DNA from: Gammaproteobacteria bacterium
GTDB taxonomy: Bacteria; Pseudomonadota; Gammaproteobacteria; Pseudomonadales; Azotimanducaceae_A
DNA length: 46,783 nucleotides
Reading direction: 5' to 3'
Assembly: GCA_012960755.1 (NCBI GenBank)
Contig: DUAT01000007.1
Location: 1 to 46,783, forward strand
This document shows positions 1 through 8,938 of this stretch, one piece after another (positions within the stretch are counted from its first letter, which is position 1; each line of letters begins with the position of its first letter). A program made the translations under genes and the position numbers. The notes under the pieces are model-generated. The model worked only from the letters and a program-made list of their open reading frames with translations. It was not told where the DNA came from and did no database searches.

Positions 1-348
1 CCAAAAATCTTTGCCTGAAGTTCTATAAAAATTTGTGAATCCAAAACCAGAAGTATTCTTAAAGTTACTCCTGTAAGCCATATAGACAGATTGACTCGCT
101 TTTTCCAGATCCGCATTGCCTTCAAAGCCAAACCCCACTTCAATTTCACTTGAAAGAAAGGCAGAGGACTCGTCATAGTCTGAAAACTTAAAACCGTTCT
201 GGTTGCCGATCCAAAACCAGTTATCAATCATTTGATAACCCATATCCGATATATCCATTTCTTCAGAAAAGAAGAAGGCGCTCATATCGTGCCAGCGTCC
301 CTTGTAGGAATAAGATTGCTGATGCTCTCGCGGCCGTAAGCCATCAGA
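1..348 (-). pseudogene. C-terminal fragment of a beta-rich, possibly outer-membrane-type protein, running off the window
   Basis: On the minus strand an open frame runs from about 348 to the window edge without a stop. It reads as aromatic-rich alternating segments (for example SAFFFSEEMDISDMGYQ, then NWFWIGNQNG), as in an outer-membrane beta barrel. The D-M-G-Y stretch resembles the barrel part of DUF5916-type proteins, but this is a weak recollection. An in-frame TGA lies at 349-351, where repeat family A begins, so the 5' part appears cut off by the repeat. The first available Met is at 285. The far end of the gene lies outside the window, so an intact shorter gene cannot be excluded. Confidence 0.45.
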
Positions 349-478
349 TCAGCACCATGGTAGTCATTGACCACTTAAATGAAGGCCTTGTCAGTGCGCC
401 TGAAATTAAAACGCGAATCAGCAATTACCCTACTAGGCAGTTCTTAAATAAATGCAGTTTATTTTTTCCTATACTCAC
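337..478 (+). repeat. Repeat family A, copy 1 (full length)
   Basis: Starts with GTAAGCCATCAGATCAGCAC and ends in a TTTATT...CCTATACTC block. The same order of blocks (TCATTGACCACTTAAAT, AATCAGCAATTACC, then TTTATT...TATCTC) recurs at 2223, 28358, 44757 and 46238, with half copies elsewhere. This copy abuts the truncated 5' end of the fragment at 1-348. Confidence 0.8.
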
Positions 479-528
479 GATCAGCACAAGTAATTCCGAT
501 TTGCGATGACAAGCTCATACATTTACGA

Positions 529-1008
529 CTACTTCCGATCATCCATACTGATCAGTACAAAAGGCGGGCGTTTGTCAGGATTATTTTTACCTTCGCGCCA
601 AAACTCATACTTGGCGGCAAGCGCCTCATAGGCCATTTCAAATTCGGCCTCATCCGTTACCAATCTTGCACGCCGTGGATAGAGTTTATTCCCCATTTTG
701 AGCACCACATCAGGACTGGCAGCGATGACGCCATTCCAGTACTTGCTGCCGGGGAAATCTGCTGGTTCGGCATAGATGGATGGCACATAGACCTTATCTC
801 CCGTCGAAGCTACCACAACGGTGACCGAAAATGGAATGCCATACCAGGGATTAGTCTGGACGAATATTTCATTAAATTCATCAGAAAAGGACCAGTCAGT
901 GACCTTCGTCTCCACCCGTTCACCACTTAACCACATGCCTGGTGTTCGATCCTGTGGTTCACAGGCTGCCAACAGGAAAACAGCCACTGTTATGGTGATG
1001 AGTTTCAC
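529..1008 (-). CDS. Predicted lipoprotein of unknown function
   Basis: This 159-residue protein starts at a GTG (1008) preceded by GGAG at 1015-1018. The upstream ATG at 1053 gives a longer product but lacks that ribosome-binding site and would lengthen the signal peptide awkwardly. Residues 2-14 form a hydrophobic signal ending in the lipobox LAAC, so Cys is probably lipidated and the protein membrane-anchored. The mature part contains a conserved-looking TPGMWLSGE segment, then WYGIPFSVTVVVAS and a YVPSIYAEP block. I have a vague memory of this pattern in uncharacterised proteins but assign no function. It is isolated: upstream is the LLM gene on the other strand, downstream is repeat A. 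Confidence 0.75.
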   Translation of the reverse strand: MKLITITVAVFLLAACEPQDRTPGMWLSGERVETKVTDWSFSDEFNEIFVQTNPWYGIPFSVTVVVASTGDKVYVPSIYAEPADFPGSKYWNGVIAASPDVVLKMGNKLYPRRARLVTDEAEFEMAYEALAAKYEFWREGKNNPDKRPPFVLISMDDRK

Positions 1009-1296
1009 ATTATTCTCCGTTTTCAAGGCCGCTTTATTTAAAATGCTCAACAAGGAAAAACCCCCAGGGTAACACCGCGTTGTAACAGCTCAGCCTCGAT
1101 CCGGCCATTCGAATCTGCGCCTTTTCCAACCAGCATAAACACCACTCAATCTCGCGCTACTGGAATCAGCCAGCAGCAGCGATATCCAGCTACATGAATG
1201 GGTTGCAAAAGCGTATCTTTTCTAGGAATATTCGGCCAATGCTCTGGCTACTATCATAGGGCTGGAACAGCACTTATTCAACGTAAGGCATCGCTG

Positions 1297-2112
1297 ATGA
1301 AATGTGGCATCGTCATGCCGTACCCCAGTGCGAGAGACGCGGTGGAGTTCGCGGCCATTGCAGAAGACCATGGTTGGGACGGCTTTTTTGTCTGGGAGTC
1401 AGTGTGGGGTATCGATGCCTGGGTGTCTCTCGGTGCCGCCGCTGTCAGAACGGAAACAATACAGCTCGGGACGATGCTGTCACCGCTATCACGAATGCGA
1501 CCCTGGAAGGTCGCCAGCGAGTACGTCACGTTAGATCAGCTTTCCGGGGGACGAGCAATCCTGGCGGTTGGCCTGGGTGCAACCGACACTGGATTTGGCG
1601 AATTTGGTGAAGAAACCAACATGAAGGTGCGAGCAGAGCTCATGGATGAAGCCCTGGATATCATTACAGGTCTGTTCGACGGTCAACCGTTCGAATACCT
1701 AGGCAAGCACCATAAGGTAGAATCAACGCAATTCTTTCCGCCGCCAAATCCAATCAAACAGACGATCTGGGTTGTAGGATTGCTCGGAAGCAATCGTTCG
1801 ATGTCGCGTGTGGTTAAGTTTCAAGGATTGCTGCCGTCGGTGCGCGATGGCAATGGAAAATGGCGCATGCTGGAACCTGGCGATGTTAAGCAGATGCGAG
1901 CCTTTGTTGAACAGCAGGGATGTGATGGGGGTTACGACATCGTGGTTGAGGGAACGACACCTGGAGACGACAGCGTGCAGGCGCAGGAAGAAATGCGGAA
2001 ATGGCAGGATGCAGGCGCTACCTGGTGGGTAGAATCGATGTGGCAGATCCAGGATGAACCAGGTCGGCGGGAGTTGTTCAAAGAGCGGGTCAAGCAAGGA
2101 CCGCCCGGCTAG
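1297..2112 (+). CDS. Luciferase-like monooxygenase family (LLM) oxidoreductase
   Basis: A 271-residue flavin/F420-type TIM-barrel protein. It begins MKCGIVMPYPSARDAVEFA, typical of the first beta strand of LLM-class proteins, and contains the hallmark segment TLDQLSGGRAILAVGLG around residues 78-95. The family reduces or oxygenates substrates with reduced FMN or F420; the substrate here cannot be read. The start at 1297 is chosen because AAGG lies upstream and the family fold starts there; an in-frame ATG at 1198 would add a 33-residue tail without family resemblance. The C-terminal third (GTTPGDDSV...) is shorter than in many relatives. It is probably monocistronic, since the next stretch is repeat A and decayed sequence. 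Confidence 0.85.
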   Translation: MKCGIVMPYPSARDAVEFAAIAEDHGWDGFFVWESVWGIDAWVSLGAAAVRTETIQLGTMLSPLSRMRPWKVASEYVTLDQLSGGRAILAVGLGATDTGFGEFGEETNMKVRAELMDEALDIITGLFDGQPFEYLGKHHKVESTQFFPPPNPIKQTIWVVGLLGSNRSMSRVVKFQGLLPSVRDGNGKWRMLEPGDVKQMRAFVEQQGCDGGYDIVVEGTTPGDDSVQAQEEMRKWQDAGATWWVESMWQIQDEPGRRELFKERVKQGPPG

Positions 2113-2222
2113 CCCAGGCAAAGTCTAATCACAACCCTTCAATCGCCTCGATGACAATCGATTCAGTCAGGATCTGAGGCAGTGCCTGGCCCAAAAATCT
2201 TCGCGCTGATCTCCCCAAGCAT

Positions 2223-2366
2223 CTGTAAAACATCAGCTCAGCACGATAGCAGTCATTCACCACTTAAATAAAGGCCATGTCACTGCGTCTGAACTTAGAA
2301 AGCGAATCAGCAATTACCTACCAGGCAGGTCTCTAGAAATGTAGCTTATTTTCCCTAGCCTCGCCG
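2223..2366 (+). repeat. Repeat family A, copy 2 (full length)
   Basis: Contains GTAAAACATCAGCTCAGCAC, TCATTCACCACTTAAATAAA, GCGAATCAGCAATTACC and CTTATTTTCCCTAGCCTC in the family order. It is most like copy 1 at 337-478, including the shared GAA..GCGAATCAGCAATTACC block. Confidence 0.8.
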
Positions 2367-2382
2367 ACACAAGTACTTTGAT

Positions 2383-2628
2383 GCATGTGAAGAATTCTGC
2401 AAATTTGATCAGGCTGCGTTCGATCCTGAATTCGAGGCTCTACCTTAAGTAGAGTTTGAGCCCACGGTTCGGCGAGTATTTGCCTCGCTTAAGAAATCCA
2501 TCTATCCAGAGAACAAATAGATTGTTATGAGTGATTATCCTACCCCCTATGTTTCAAACGATTTGTCCGGTCATGTTGCCCTTTACAGCGTGAACCCTTC
2601 AGCGGCGAAAGCTAACGGCAACAAGTAG
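2383..2628 (+). pseudogene. Degenerate coding remnant with two in-frame stops
   Basis: One reading frame gives protein-like sequence interrupted by TAA (2446-2448) and by TAG just before 2521. It reads YFDACEEFCKFDQAAFD, then VEFEPTVRRVFASLKKS, then MSDYPTPYVSNDLSGHVALY. The composition and continuity in one frame suggest a decayed gene, but I do not recognise the family. The stops are TAA and TAG, so selenocysteine recoding is not an explanation. It sits between repeat A copy 2 and the convergent APC permease. Confidence 0.4.
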
Positions 2629-2644
2629 GGCCATCTGATAAACA

Positions 2645-3991
2645 CTAGTGGTTGTGGAATAAGCTGTCGTCACTAGTCGCAGCATCTAGATCAAACCCCT
2701 GCTTGGCTAGAAAATGTTTGCGAATAGGATAGTATGCTACCGCAACTATCGTCCATATCACTAGACTCCAAATGACAGTGGATGACAGATCTCTCGACAA
2801 AAAATAAATACCAACGAATGTGGACAGTTCTGAAAAGATGAACAAGCTCCAGATCCACACCGGCTTCATGTTGAACATTGAATTAGCATATTGTTCGGGA
2901 TAGCGCGTATGGATGCGTGTGAGCGCCCAGTACACAAAGATCGACGGTAGGCTGGCTGAAATAGTAGCAGCTCGAGCTATATCGCCGATGTCGAGGCCAA
3001 CGATTAAAGGGACTACGCCAACTACCATCATGATGCCTAAAATATAGTGGGGTGCCCCATATCTGTTTAGTCGACCAAGTCGTTCGGGTATCAAGCGATC
3101 CCAGCTGGCAACGATGAATGTTCTGGGCAGCTGGATGAACTGGGAGTTCAGCGTCGTGCAGATGGCCAGCCCTGCACCGCCCACCAGGAAGTAAGTCATT
3201 GCCCAGCCCGGCAGGAATTGTTGTCCAGCCACGGTGAGAGGCTGGTTGATCATCTCTTGCCAGGGCATGACACCAACGCTTGCCAGGGCGACAAAAGCAT
3301 AAATGCCTGCTACCGCTATTGTCGCGGTCGTCATAACAATTGGAATCACGCGCCTAGGATTTTTCATCTCGCCACTGAGCCCGACAATCATATAGGCGCC
3401 ACCAGTGGCAAACTTAAGCAAAAACACGGCGGTGACAAAACCGATGACACCTTCCGGTAACCAGGGTGTCAATAACCCTTGTTCAATTTTCGGTATCGCG
3501 AAACCAGCATATACAGACAGTGCTGACACAAGTACCACGACTAAACCAACCTGGACCTTTGCAGCTAGATTTAAGCCAAACAAATTAGCCAAGAACAGTA
3601 CAACAATAACAACTACGCCCCACGCGTTCACCGAGAGTATTGGAAATAATGGGTTGAGGTAGAGCCCAAAGGAGCTCCCGTACAAACTCAGTGACACACT
3701 GGCTAAGAGAATCAGACACAGAACGATAGACCCTACCCAGCCGCCGCTTAGGCGAGAACACCAGGCATAATAGGCGCCTACTGCAGGCAAGACACTGCCT
3801 GCCATCATGATCAAAATCGTGACGATGAGCACCAGCACTGCCGACAACAAGTAGGCGAAAATAACCGAAGGCCCAGTCATGCCTATGGCGATGCCGGTTA
3901 ACGCAATGACGCCCGCGCCGATGATCTGCCCAACGGCGATGAAAAACACATCCCAGCCTGACAGTACCCGTTCCAGTGAATTTTTACTCAA
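2645..3991 (-). CDS. APC-superfamily amino acid/amine permease
   Basis: A 448-residue integral membrane protein with about 12 hydrophobic segments, normal for the APC superfamily. The N-terminal GWDVFFIAVGQIIGAGVIALTG matches the first helix, with its unwound G-x-G-V substrate site. The segment GLSGEMKNPRRVIP (about residue 205) is the conserved cytoplasmic loop between helices 6 and 7 in this superfamily (E-x-KNP-x-R). It probably imports an amino acid or amine by cation symport; the substrate is not readable. The start at 3991 gives a compact N-terminus ahead of helix 1. The LLM gene at 4077-4928 lies 85 bp upstream on the same strand, so the two may be co-transcribed. Confidence 0.88.
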   Translation of the reverse strand: MSKNSLERVLSGWDVFFIAVGQIIGAGVIALTGIAIGMTGPSVIFAYLLSAVLVLIVTILIMMAGSVLPAVGAYYAWCSRLSGGWVGSIVLCLILLASVSLSLYGSSFGLYLNPLFPILSVNAWGVVVIVVLFLANLFGLNLAAKVQVGLVVVLVSALSVYAGFAIPKIEQGLLTPWLPEGVIGFVTAVFLLKFATGGAYMIVGLSGEMKNPRRVIPIVMTTATIAVAGIYAFVALASVGVMPWQEMINQPLTVAGQQFLPGWAMTYFLVGGAGLAICTTLNSQFIQLPRTFIVASWDRLIPERLGRLNRYGAPHYILGIMMVVGVVPLIVGLDIGDIARAATISASLPSIFVYWALTRIHTRYPEQYANSMFNMKPVWIWSLFIFSELSTFVGIYFLSRDLSSTVIWSLVIWTIVAVAYYPIRKHFLAKQGFDLDAATSDDSLFHNH

Positions 3992-4076
3992 AGCAGTTTT
4001 TCTCCTGCCTGGAAATGATTGTTAGGGTATGCAGAATGGCACAGGGACGTCGTGTTTTTCCCGTGTTTCTTGGTCA

Positions 4077-4928
4077 CTAAGTCAAATCCTTCAGACGGTC
4101 TCTGGCTTGCTTGATTGCATCTATATGCGCCTGCGGATTAGCCAGTCCCTGATTCATCGTTACCAAAGCAAAATGCGTTACACCTTGATCCTGTAGCGAC
4201 TTTAGCTGGTCTGCACTGGTATTCGTTGCCACGATACACTCAACACCAATGCTGTCTGGGTCTCGACCCGCTTCTCTGGCACTCTTGCGCATCTGTTCTA
4301 TTTGACCAGCAAGGCCTTTGTTAACAAACGGAAACCAGCCATCGGCAATTCTGCCAACGCGATCAATAACCTGAGGTGCCATGCCCCCCAACCAAATTGG
4401 CATATTGCGGCGCTCGGGAAGCGGATTCAAACCGGCGTCGGTTACTTTGTGCCACTTGCCTTCGAAGCTGATGGCTTCGTCTTTCCACAAGTGACGGAGC
4501 AGAGCAATCTGTTCTTCCGAGCGCTCGCCGCGATTTTTGAAGTTTTCACCCAACGCTTCGTATTCAACATCATTCCAGCCGGTGCCAACGCCAAGTCGTA
4601 GTCGCCCTCTGGAAATTGAGTCAACGCATGCAGCCTGTTTAGCAACCAATACGGTTTGCCGCTGTGGAAGAATGATAACCGCGGTCACGAATTCGATGGT
4701 TTTTGTAAGACCTGCAAGATAGCTAAACAGAACGAAAGGCTCTTGGAACATACTTTTGGTGGTGTAGGGTCCCTGCCAATCCGGACGGCTTGCAGTATTA
4801 GCGCCAAGCACATGGTCATAGGCAAGCAGGTGATCATAGCCCACGGACTCTGCGGTCGTTGCGAATGCTGCAATGATATCTGGGTCAGCGCTTATTTCGG
4901 TCTGGGGGAACACAACACCTAGTTTCAT
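4077..4928 (-). CDS. LLM class F420-dependent-type oxidoreductase
   Basis: A 283-residue luciferase-like TIM-barrel protein. It opens MKLGVVFPQTEISADPD, carries YDHLLAYDHVLG near residue 43, and has the diagnostic VDSISRGRLRLGVGTGWN at about residues 114-131. This is the TIGR03619-like pattern of predicted F420-dependent oxidoreductases, though FMN use is also possible. GAAGGA lies 7-12 nt before the ATG at 4928, which favours it over the ATG at 4967. It is likely the first gene of a two-gene unit with the APC permease. Its strongest relatives would be other LLM oxidoreductases rather than the shorter paralogue at 1297. Confidence 0.88.
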   Translation of the reverse strand: MKLGVVFPQTEISADPDIIAAFATTAESVGYDHLLAYDHVLGANTASRPDWQGPYTTKSMFQEPFVLFSYLAGLTKTIEFVTAVIILPQRQTVLVAKQAACVDSISRGRLRLGVGTGWNDVEYEALGENFKNRGERSEEQIALLRHLWKDEAISFEGKWHKVTDAGLNPLPERRNMPIWLGGMAPQVIDRVGRIADGWFPFVNKGLAGQIEQMRKSAREAGRDPDSIGVECIVATNTSADQLKSLQDQGVTHFALVTMNQGLANPQAHIDAIKQARDRLKDLT

Positions 4929-5034
4929 TTTGATTCCTTCAATTGGTTTCTGTCTTGCATGGATCAACTAAATCATATTTTTCAATCAGCTGCCATGAAT
5001 GTTTAGGGGCACGACCGGAACACCGGGTGAAACA

Positions 5035-5099
5035 TAGCTGTCATGCTTTATTGTTGTTGACCGATCTTCAGAGAATGTGGCTTATTAACCCTATCCTCA
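5035..5099 (+). repeat. Repeat family A, 3' half, upstream of an SDR gene
   Basis: Carries TTGTTGACCGATCTTCAGAG followed by AATGTGGCTTATTAACCCTATCCTC, matching the 3' half of family A and each unit of the 15358-15700 array. The TTGACC and the TTATTA lie 17-18 nt apart, as in a sigma-70 promoter, and the SDR ribosome-binding site follows directly. Confidence 0.7.
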
Positions 5100-5127
5100 A
5101 AACCAAATCACAAGAAGGAATCAAACG

Positions 5128-5859
5128 ATGGGACGATTGGACGGCAAGATTGCACTGATCACCGGCGGGGCACGCGGGCAAGGTGCCGCGGAAGGCAAAA
5201 GGTTTCGCGCTGAAGGCGCCGAAGTCTATCTGACCGATGTGTTAGTCGACGAAGGGCTAGAGACAGCCGCCGAGATTGGCGCTAAATTCATCGAACACGA
5301 TGTCACCGACAGCGCCGCCTGGGCCACAATTGTCGCAGGTATCGAAAAAGAACACGGTCACCTGGACGTGCTTATCAACAACGCTGGTATCTTCCATATG
5401 ATGGGTATGGCCGACACCGAGCGGGAACTCTGGGACCGTACTATCGCGATCAATCAGACCGGCGTGTTCCTCGGTTTACAGGCCGTTGCAGCGACCATGA
5501 TCCGCCAGAAGTCAGGATCGATCATCAACATCTCATCCATCGCCGGCATGCGCGGCTCCGGCGGAGCCTTCGCCTACGGCGCCAGCAAGTGGGCTGTACG
5601 CGGCATGACCAAAAGCGCAGCTCAGGAGTTGTCACCGCACGGCATCCGTGTCAACTCCATCCACCCTGGTATCATCGACACCGCGATGGTCGACGAGTTC
5701 AGCCGCAAAGGAATCAACGAGAGCGTTCGCGAGCGGATCCCGATGGGTCACTATGCGGATGCCTCGGAGGTCGCGAATCTAGCGCTATTCCTGGCGTCCG
5801 ACGAAAGCAGCTACTGCAGCGGCTCAGAGTTTGTCATAGACGGGGCCATGACAGCCTGA
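5128..5859 (+). CDS. Classical short-chain dehydrogenase/reductase (SDR)
   Basis: This 243-residue protein has the full classical SDR set: TGGARGQGAA for the nucleotide (residues 12-21), NNAG at 84-87, Ser137 and the Y150-x-x-x-K154 catalytic pair, and a C-terminal IDGAMTA. The D37 after beta 2 suggests NAD rather than NADP. It resembles the 3-alpha(or 20-beta)-hydroxysteroid dehydrogenase group, so the substrate could be a steroid or another secondary alcohol; this is inference. AGAAGGA lies 8 nt before the ATG. The 3' half of repeat A lies immediately upstream and may provide its promoter. Confidence 0.92.
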   Translation: MGRLDGKIALITGGARGQGAAEGKRFRAEGAEVYLTDVLVDEGLETAAEIGAKFIEHDVTDSAAWATIVAGIEKEHGHLDVLINNAGIFHMMGMADTERELWDRTIAINQTGVFLGLQAVAATMIRQKSGSIINISSIAGMRGSGGAFAYGASKWAVRGMTKSAAQELSPHGIRVNSIHPGIIDTAMVDEFSRKGINESVRERIPMGHYADASEVANLALFLASDESSYCSGSEFVIDGAMTA

Positions 5860-6019
5860 TTTGGAACATGGATGTTATGATTTTTTATCCGCTCTTAGTA
5901 ATTTCGCAGAGCGCCATCGAGTCCGCGAGGGTGAAGCAGATCTAAAATTAAGTGTCTAAATCAAAGCGAGGAAAATATAATTCAGGGGAAGAGAAAGGAG
6001 TGGAAAATCCAGAGTCTGC

Positions 6020-6075
6020 CGCGCTGATCTCTCCAAGCGAATGTAAGCCATCAGATCAGCACCCATGCAGTCATT
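6020..6075 (+). repeat. Repeat family A, 5' half only
   Basis: GTAAGCCATCAGATCAGCAC followed by CAGTCATTGGTCATCCAG matches the first 55 bp of copies 1 and 8. It stops abruptly where an inverted copy of repeat B begins, so the A element appears interrupted or fused at that point. Confidence 0.7.
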
Positions 6076-6077
6076 GG

Positions 6078-6190
6078 TCATCCAGCAGGCTTTCCAAGTC
6101 TGTTTGCAAAGATTCCCCATACGGGTACTTTTGCAATCTTGGGAAAATGCGTTTAACGGTTCCTATTCTCGCACCTCTATTACGGTCCAT
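6078..6190 (-). repeat. Repeat family B, copy 1 (minus orientation)
   Basis: Read on the minus strand it gives GAATAGGAACCGTTAAACGC, TTTTCCCAAGATTGCAAAAG, TACCCGTATGGGGA and AAAGCCTGCTG. The same blocks in order occur at 32276-32415 and 30768-30905 on the plus strand. Confidence 0.7.
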
Positions 6191-6244
6191 GACAAAGCAG
6201 CCACCCCCATCTAACATGGCACCGTCTATATCGGAGTAATTACC

Positions 6245-7402
6245 TTGATAAGAAATATAGTCTTCTGGATGCACCTCTGCGTTGGATCGGTGGCCAGCCT
6301 TGTCATTCTTATGATGTCGATCACGGGAGTGCTGCTGAGTTACGAGCACCAGATCCGCACATGGTCTCTGTCCCAACAGTACGAGATAAACCCAGGTAAT
6401 GAGAACCCTGGACGATTGCCGCTTGAAGATATTTTTAGCGTAACCAACACCTATCTGATAGAGCACAATATAGATAGAAAAGTTGCAGGCGTGATTATCT
6501 CGGCCAATGAAACAGATCCCTATACAGTATCACTGGGAAAAGGTAACTACCTGTTCGTGAACCCGTTCACAGCAACGATTCTTGGTGATCATAAACAAGG
6601 CCCGCACAATTTTTTCGATTTAGTGTGGCGTTGGCATCGCTGGTTTAACTTAAGCGGGGATTCAGTTGCTACGGGTCGGGCTGTAACCGGTGCCGCAAAC
6701 CTCGGCTTCCTATTTCTTATTCTGAGTGGTCTTTACCTGTGGTTACCCAAATTTATAAAATGGCGGACGCTACGCACAGTCCTGTTTTTTAATACGAATG
6801 CAATGAAGGCAAGCCGGGCAAGAGATTATAACTGGCATCATGTATTTGGTATCTGGTCAGCCGTTCCGCTGATAATAATAATAGCTACAGCGACGCTGTT
6901 TCACTATACCTGGGCAACTGACCTCCTTGAATGGGCGGCGGGCAAACCTGATAAAAGTGTGAGTGTAAGTGAAAGTCAGCAGAAGAAGCCGATCATCACT
7001 TCCTTCAGTAATCAGAAATCATTAGACGAACTGTTTTTGCGTGCACAACAACAATTGCAATTATGGAATCGCATTCAAATCAGTCTGCCTTCAGATGTCG
7101 GCGCACCCGTTAGCTTCATCATTGACCAGGGCAATAGCAGGCAGCCACAAAAACGTCATGAACTGGTGCTGCATGCCGCTAGCGGTGAAGTAACGAGCTG
7201 GATACCCTTCTCGAGTAAACCCAGGGTTAGTCGTTGGCGGTCGTACGCAAGGTATTTACACACAGGGGAAGTGTATGGCTGGTTTGGTCAAACAATTGCC
7301 GCAATAGTCTCTATGACCAGTGCGATCATGGTATGGACTGGTCTTGCGTTGGCTTATCGACGCTTGATACGACCGGTATTGCAAGCCAAGCCTGAATCAT
7401 AA
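6245..7402 (+). CDS. PepSY-associated transmembrane (PepSY_TM) family protein
   Basis: A 385-residue membrane protein with four main helices. The N-terminal helix is VGSVASLVILMMSITGVLLS, central helices lie near 165-185 and 215-235, and the last is near 350-370. H-x-x-x-H-type histidines occur in FDLVWRWHRWF and YNWHHVFGIW, as in the PF03929 group. The middle holds a PepSY-like periplasmic domain. Family members act in iron acquisition or as electron-carrying membrane reductases, often beside TonB receptors. The start is a TTG at 6245 with GGAG 9 nt before it; no better ATG is in frame. It stands alone, behind fused repeat A/B sequence. Confidence 0.82.
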   Translation: MIRNIVFWMHLCVGSVASLVILMMSITGVLLSYEHQIRTWSLSQQYEINPGNENPGRLPLEDIFSVTNTYLIEHNIDRKVAGVIISANETDPYTVSLGKGNYLFVNPFTATILGDHKQGPHNFFDLVWRWHRWFNLSGDSVATGRAVTGAANLGFLFLILSGLYLWLPKFIKWRTLRTVLFFNTNAMKASRARDYNWHHVFGIWSAVPLIIIIATATLFHYTWATDLLEWAAGKPDKSVSVSESQQKKPIITSFSNQKSLDELFLRAQQQLQLWNRIQISLPSDVGAPVSFIIDQGNSRQPQKRHELVLHAASGEVTSWIPFSSKPRVSRWRSYARYLHTGEVYGWFGQTIAAIVSMTSAIMVWTGLALAYRRLIRPVLQAKPES

Positions 7403-7444
7403 ATTTTATTAACAGAAGTAACATGCGGCGCTGAACTGATAAAT

Positions 7445-7585
7445 ATGCGAGCAATAAAGTGGTACAAACGATTGGGCTACACAGAAACTCACATTGAACA
7501 ACAGAGCTGGAATGCAACCAACAACCAAGGTGAACGCTACCTATACACGACAGATGTTCAAATGATGAAAAAGACACTGACTTGA
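7445..7585 (+). pseudogene. C-terminal fragment of a GNAT-like acetyltransferase
   Basis: A 46-residue frame starting AIKWYKRLGYTETHIEQQSW after Met-Arg. The A-x-x-W-Y-x-x-L-G-Y pattern is the C-terminal acetyl-CoA-binding/beta-strand part of GNAT enzymes. The catalytic core is missing, and no upstream frame supplies it, so this is a 5'-truncated remnant. The intact GNAT gene just downstream is a different sequence, so it is not a split piece of that gene. Confidence 0.5.
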
Positions 7586-7680
7586 GCGCACTCGTCTGCG
7601 TCTTTATTCCGCTGTGGACATTTTTACAAAAAAATACTCATATTAGAAATTGTTCAGGCTATATAGAGGGAATGACCTTG

Positions 7681-8196
7681 ATGAGCATCACAATACGACC
7701 AGAAGTTGAATCTGACTACGGTCAAATTACTGACGTCATCGATCAAGCCTTCGCCGGGAAGCCGTATGCGGGAGGAGATGAATCTGATTTGGTGATTAAA
7801 CTGCGCGAGCTTGATGCACTCACCCTGGGCCTTGTGGCTGAGTCTGGAGGTGCTTTTGCTGGTCATATCGCGTTTTCCCCTGCAGCAGCGGAAGATGGTA
7901 CCGAAGGCTGGTTCGCGCTTGGACCGGTCGCGGTTTATCCACAATTCCAGTCTGTTGGCATTGGCGGAAAGCTGATTAATGAAGGACTCAAGCAGATAAA
8001 AAAGCTAGGAGCCATCGGTTGTATGCTAACGGGCAACCCAGACTATTACTTGCGGTTTGGTTTTGGGTTTTCACCAAACAACGTACCGACCACTGAGTCT
8101 GCAGCGTATTTTATGATGAAACGGCTCAACCAGGCTCCCCTACCTTTAGGTCCCATGGCTTTTCACCCTGCTTTTTATGGAGCTTCAGATGACTAA
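7681..8196 (+). CDS. GNAT family N-acetyltransferase
   Basis: This 171-residue protein begins SITIRPEVESDYGQITDVI and carries the acetyl-CoA motif A around VAVYPQFQSVGIGGKLI (about residues 82-98). The later NPDYYLRFGFGF matches the YhbS-like subgroup. It would acetylate a small molecule or protein amine; the substrate is unknown. GAGGGA lies upstream; I choose the ATG at 7681, with 7672 as an alternative. The longer frame from 7582 adds sequence without GNAT similarity. Its stop overlaps the start of the methyltransferase gene (ATGACTAA), so the two are probably translationally coupled. Confidence 0.88.
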   Translation: MSITIRPEVESDYGQITDVIDQAFAGKPYAGGDESDLVIKLRELDALTLGLVAESGGAFAGHIAFSPAAAEDGTEGWFALGPVAVYPQFQSVGIGGKLINEGLKQIKKLGAIGCMLTGNPDYYLRFGFGFSPNNVPTTESAAYFMMKRLNQAPLPLGPMAFHPAFYGASDD

Positions 8197-8926
8197 TACA
8201 TCGGATGGATATTTCGATGAAACGATAGCGGCAACTTATGATGAAGATGAACGGGAAAGCTTTGCCGAATCGGAGGTGCGACCCATCGTTGATGTGTTGG
8301 CAAAACTCGTTAAGGCGTATGGTGCTGTTGAATTCGGGGTTGGAACAGGCCGGATTGCCTGTCCCCTCGCATTGCGCGGCATTAGTGTCACTGGAATTGA
8401 CATGTCCCAAGCGATGCTTGATCGAACTTCCGGCAAGCCCGGTGCTGGCGATGTTACGTTGGTCCACGGGGATTTTTCTGAAACTAAGGTGACTGGACGA
8501 TTTGATCTTGTCTACCTGATATTCAATACCATCATGAACTTAACGTCCCAAGAAGAACAGATCGCCTGCTTTCAAAATGCAGCGGATCATCTGGTACCTG
8601 GCGGTCATTTTGTGATTGAAGTAATGACACCGAGATTGCAGTGGTTAAATCCAGGCGAGAAGCAAATGATATGGGACTTCTCCGACGATCATTGGGGTAT
8701 CGATGAGTACGATATTGCCACCCAGCACTTGACGTCTCATCATACTCGTCGGAAAAACGGCACAACGACAATTGATTCAATACCTTGTCGGTATGTTTGG
8801 CCAGCTGAACTCGATCTAATGGCCAGATTGGCCAACATGAAGCTTAAGTCCCGATGGCAAGATTGGACGGGTGGTGTTTTCCAGAGCGATAGCCCTCAGC
8901 ATGTTTCTATTTGGCAAAAATGTTAG
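8189..8926 (+). CDS. Class I SAM-dependent methyltransferase
   Basis: A 245-residue Rossmann-type methyltransferase. The SAM motif I is AVEFGVGTGRIACPLALRG (around residues 50-68), followed by VTGIDMSQAMLDRT for the acidic ribose-binding motif II. FDLVYLIFNTIMNL is motif IV. Its start overlaps the preceding GNAT stop by 8 nt, and GGAG lies at 8179-8182; the upstream in-frame ATG at 8177 overlaps that site and is less likely. The methyl acceptor cannot be inferred. GNAT and methyltransferase together suggest modification of one substrate or a detoxification pair, which is inference. Confidence 0.88.
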   Translation: MTNTSDGYFDETIAATYDEDERESFAESEVRPIVDVLAKLVKAYGAVEFGVGTGRIACPLALRGISVTGIDMSQAMLDRTSGKPGAGDVTLVHGDFSETKVTGRFDLVYLIFNTIMNLTSQEEQIACFQNAADHLVPGGHFVIEVMTPRLQWLNPGEKQMIWDFSDDHWGIDEYDIATQHLTSHHTRRKNGTTTIDSIPCRYVWPAELDLMARLANMKLKSRWQDWTGGVFQSDSPQHVSIWQKC

Positions 8927-8938
8927 GTCTGGCTTTTT

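Noticed and set aside
2383..2628. Stop-codon readthrough gene
   Set aside because: The stops are TAA and TAG with no supporting element, so a decayed gene is more likely.
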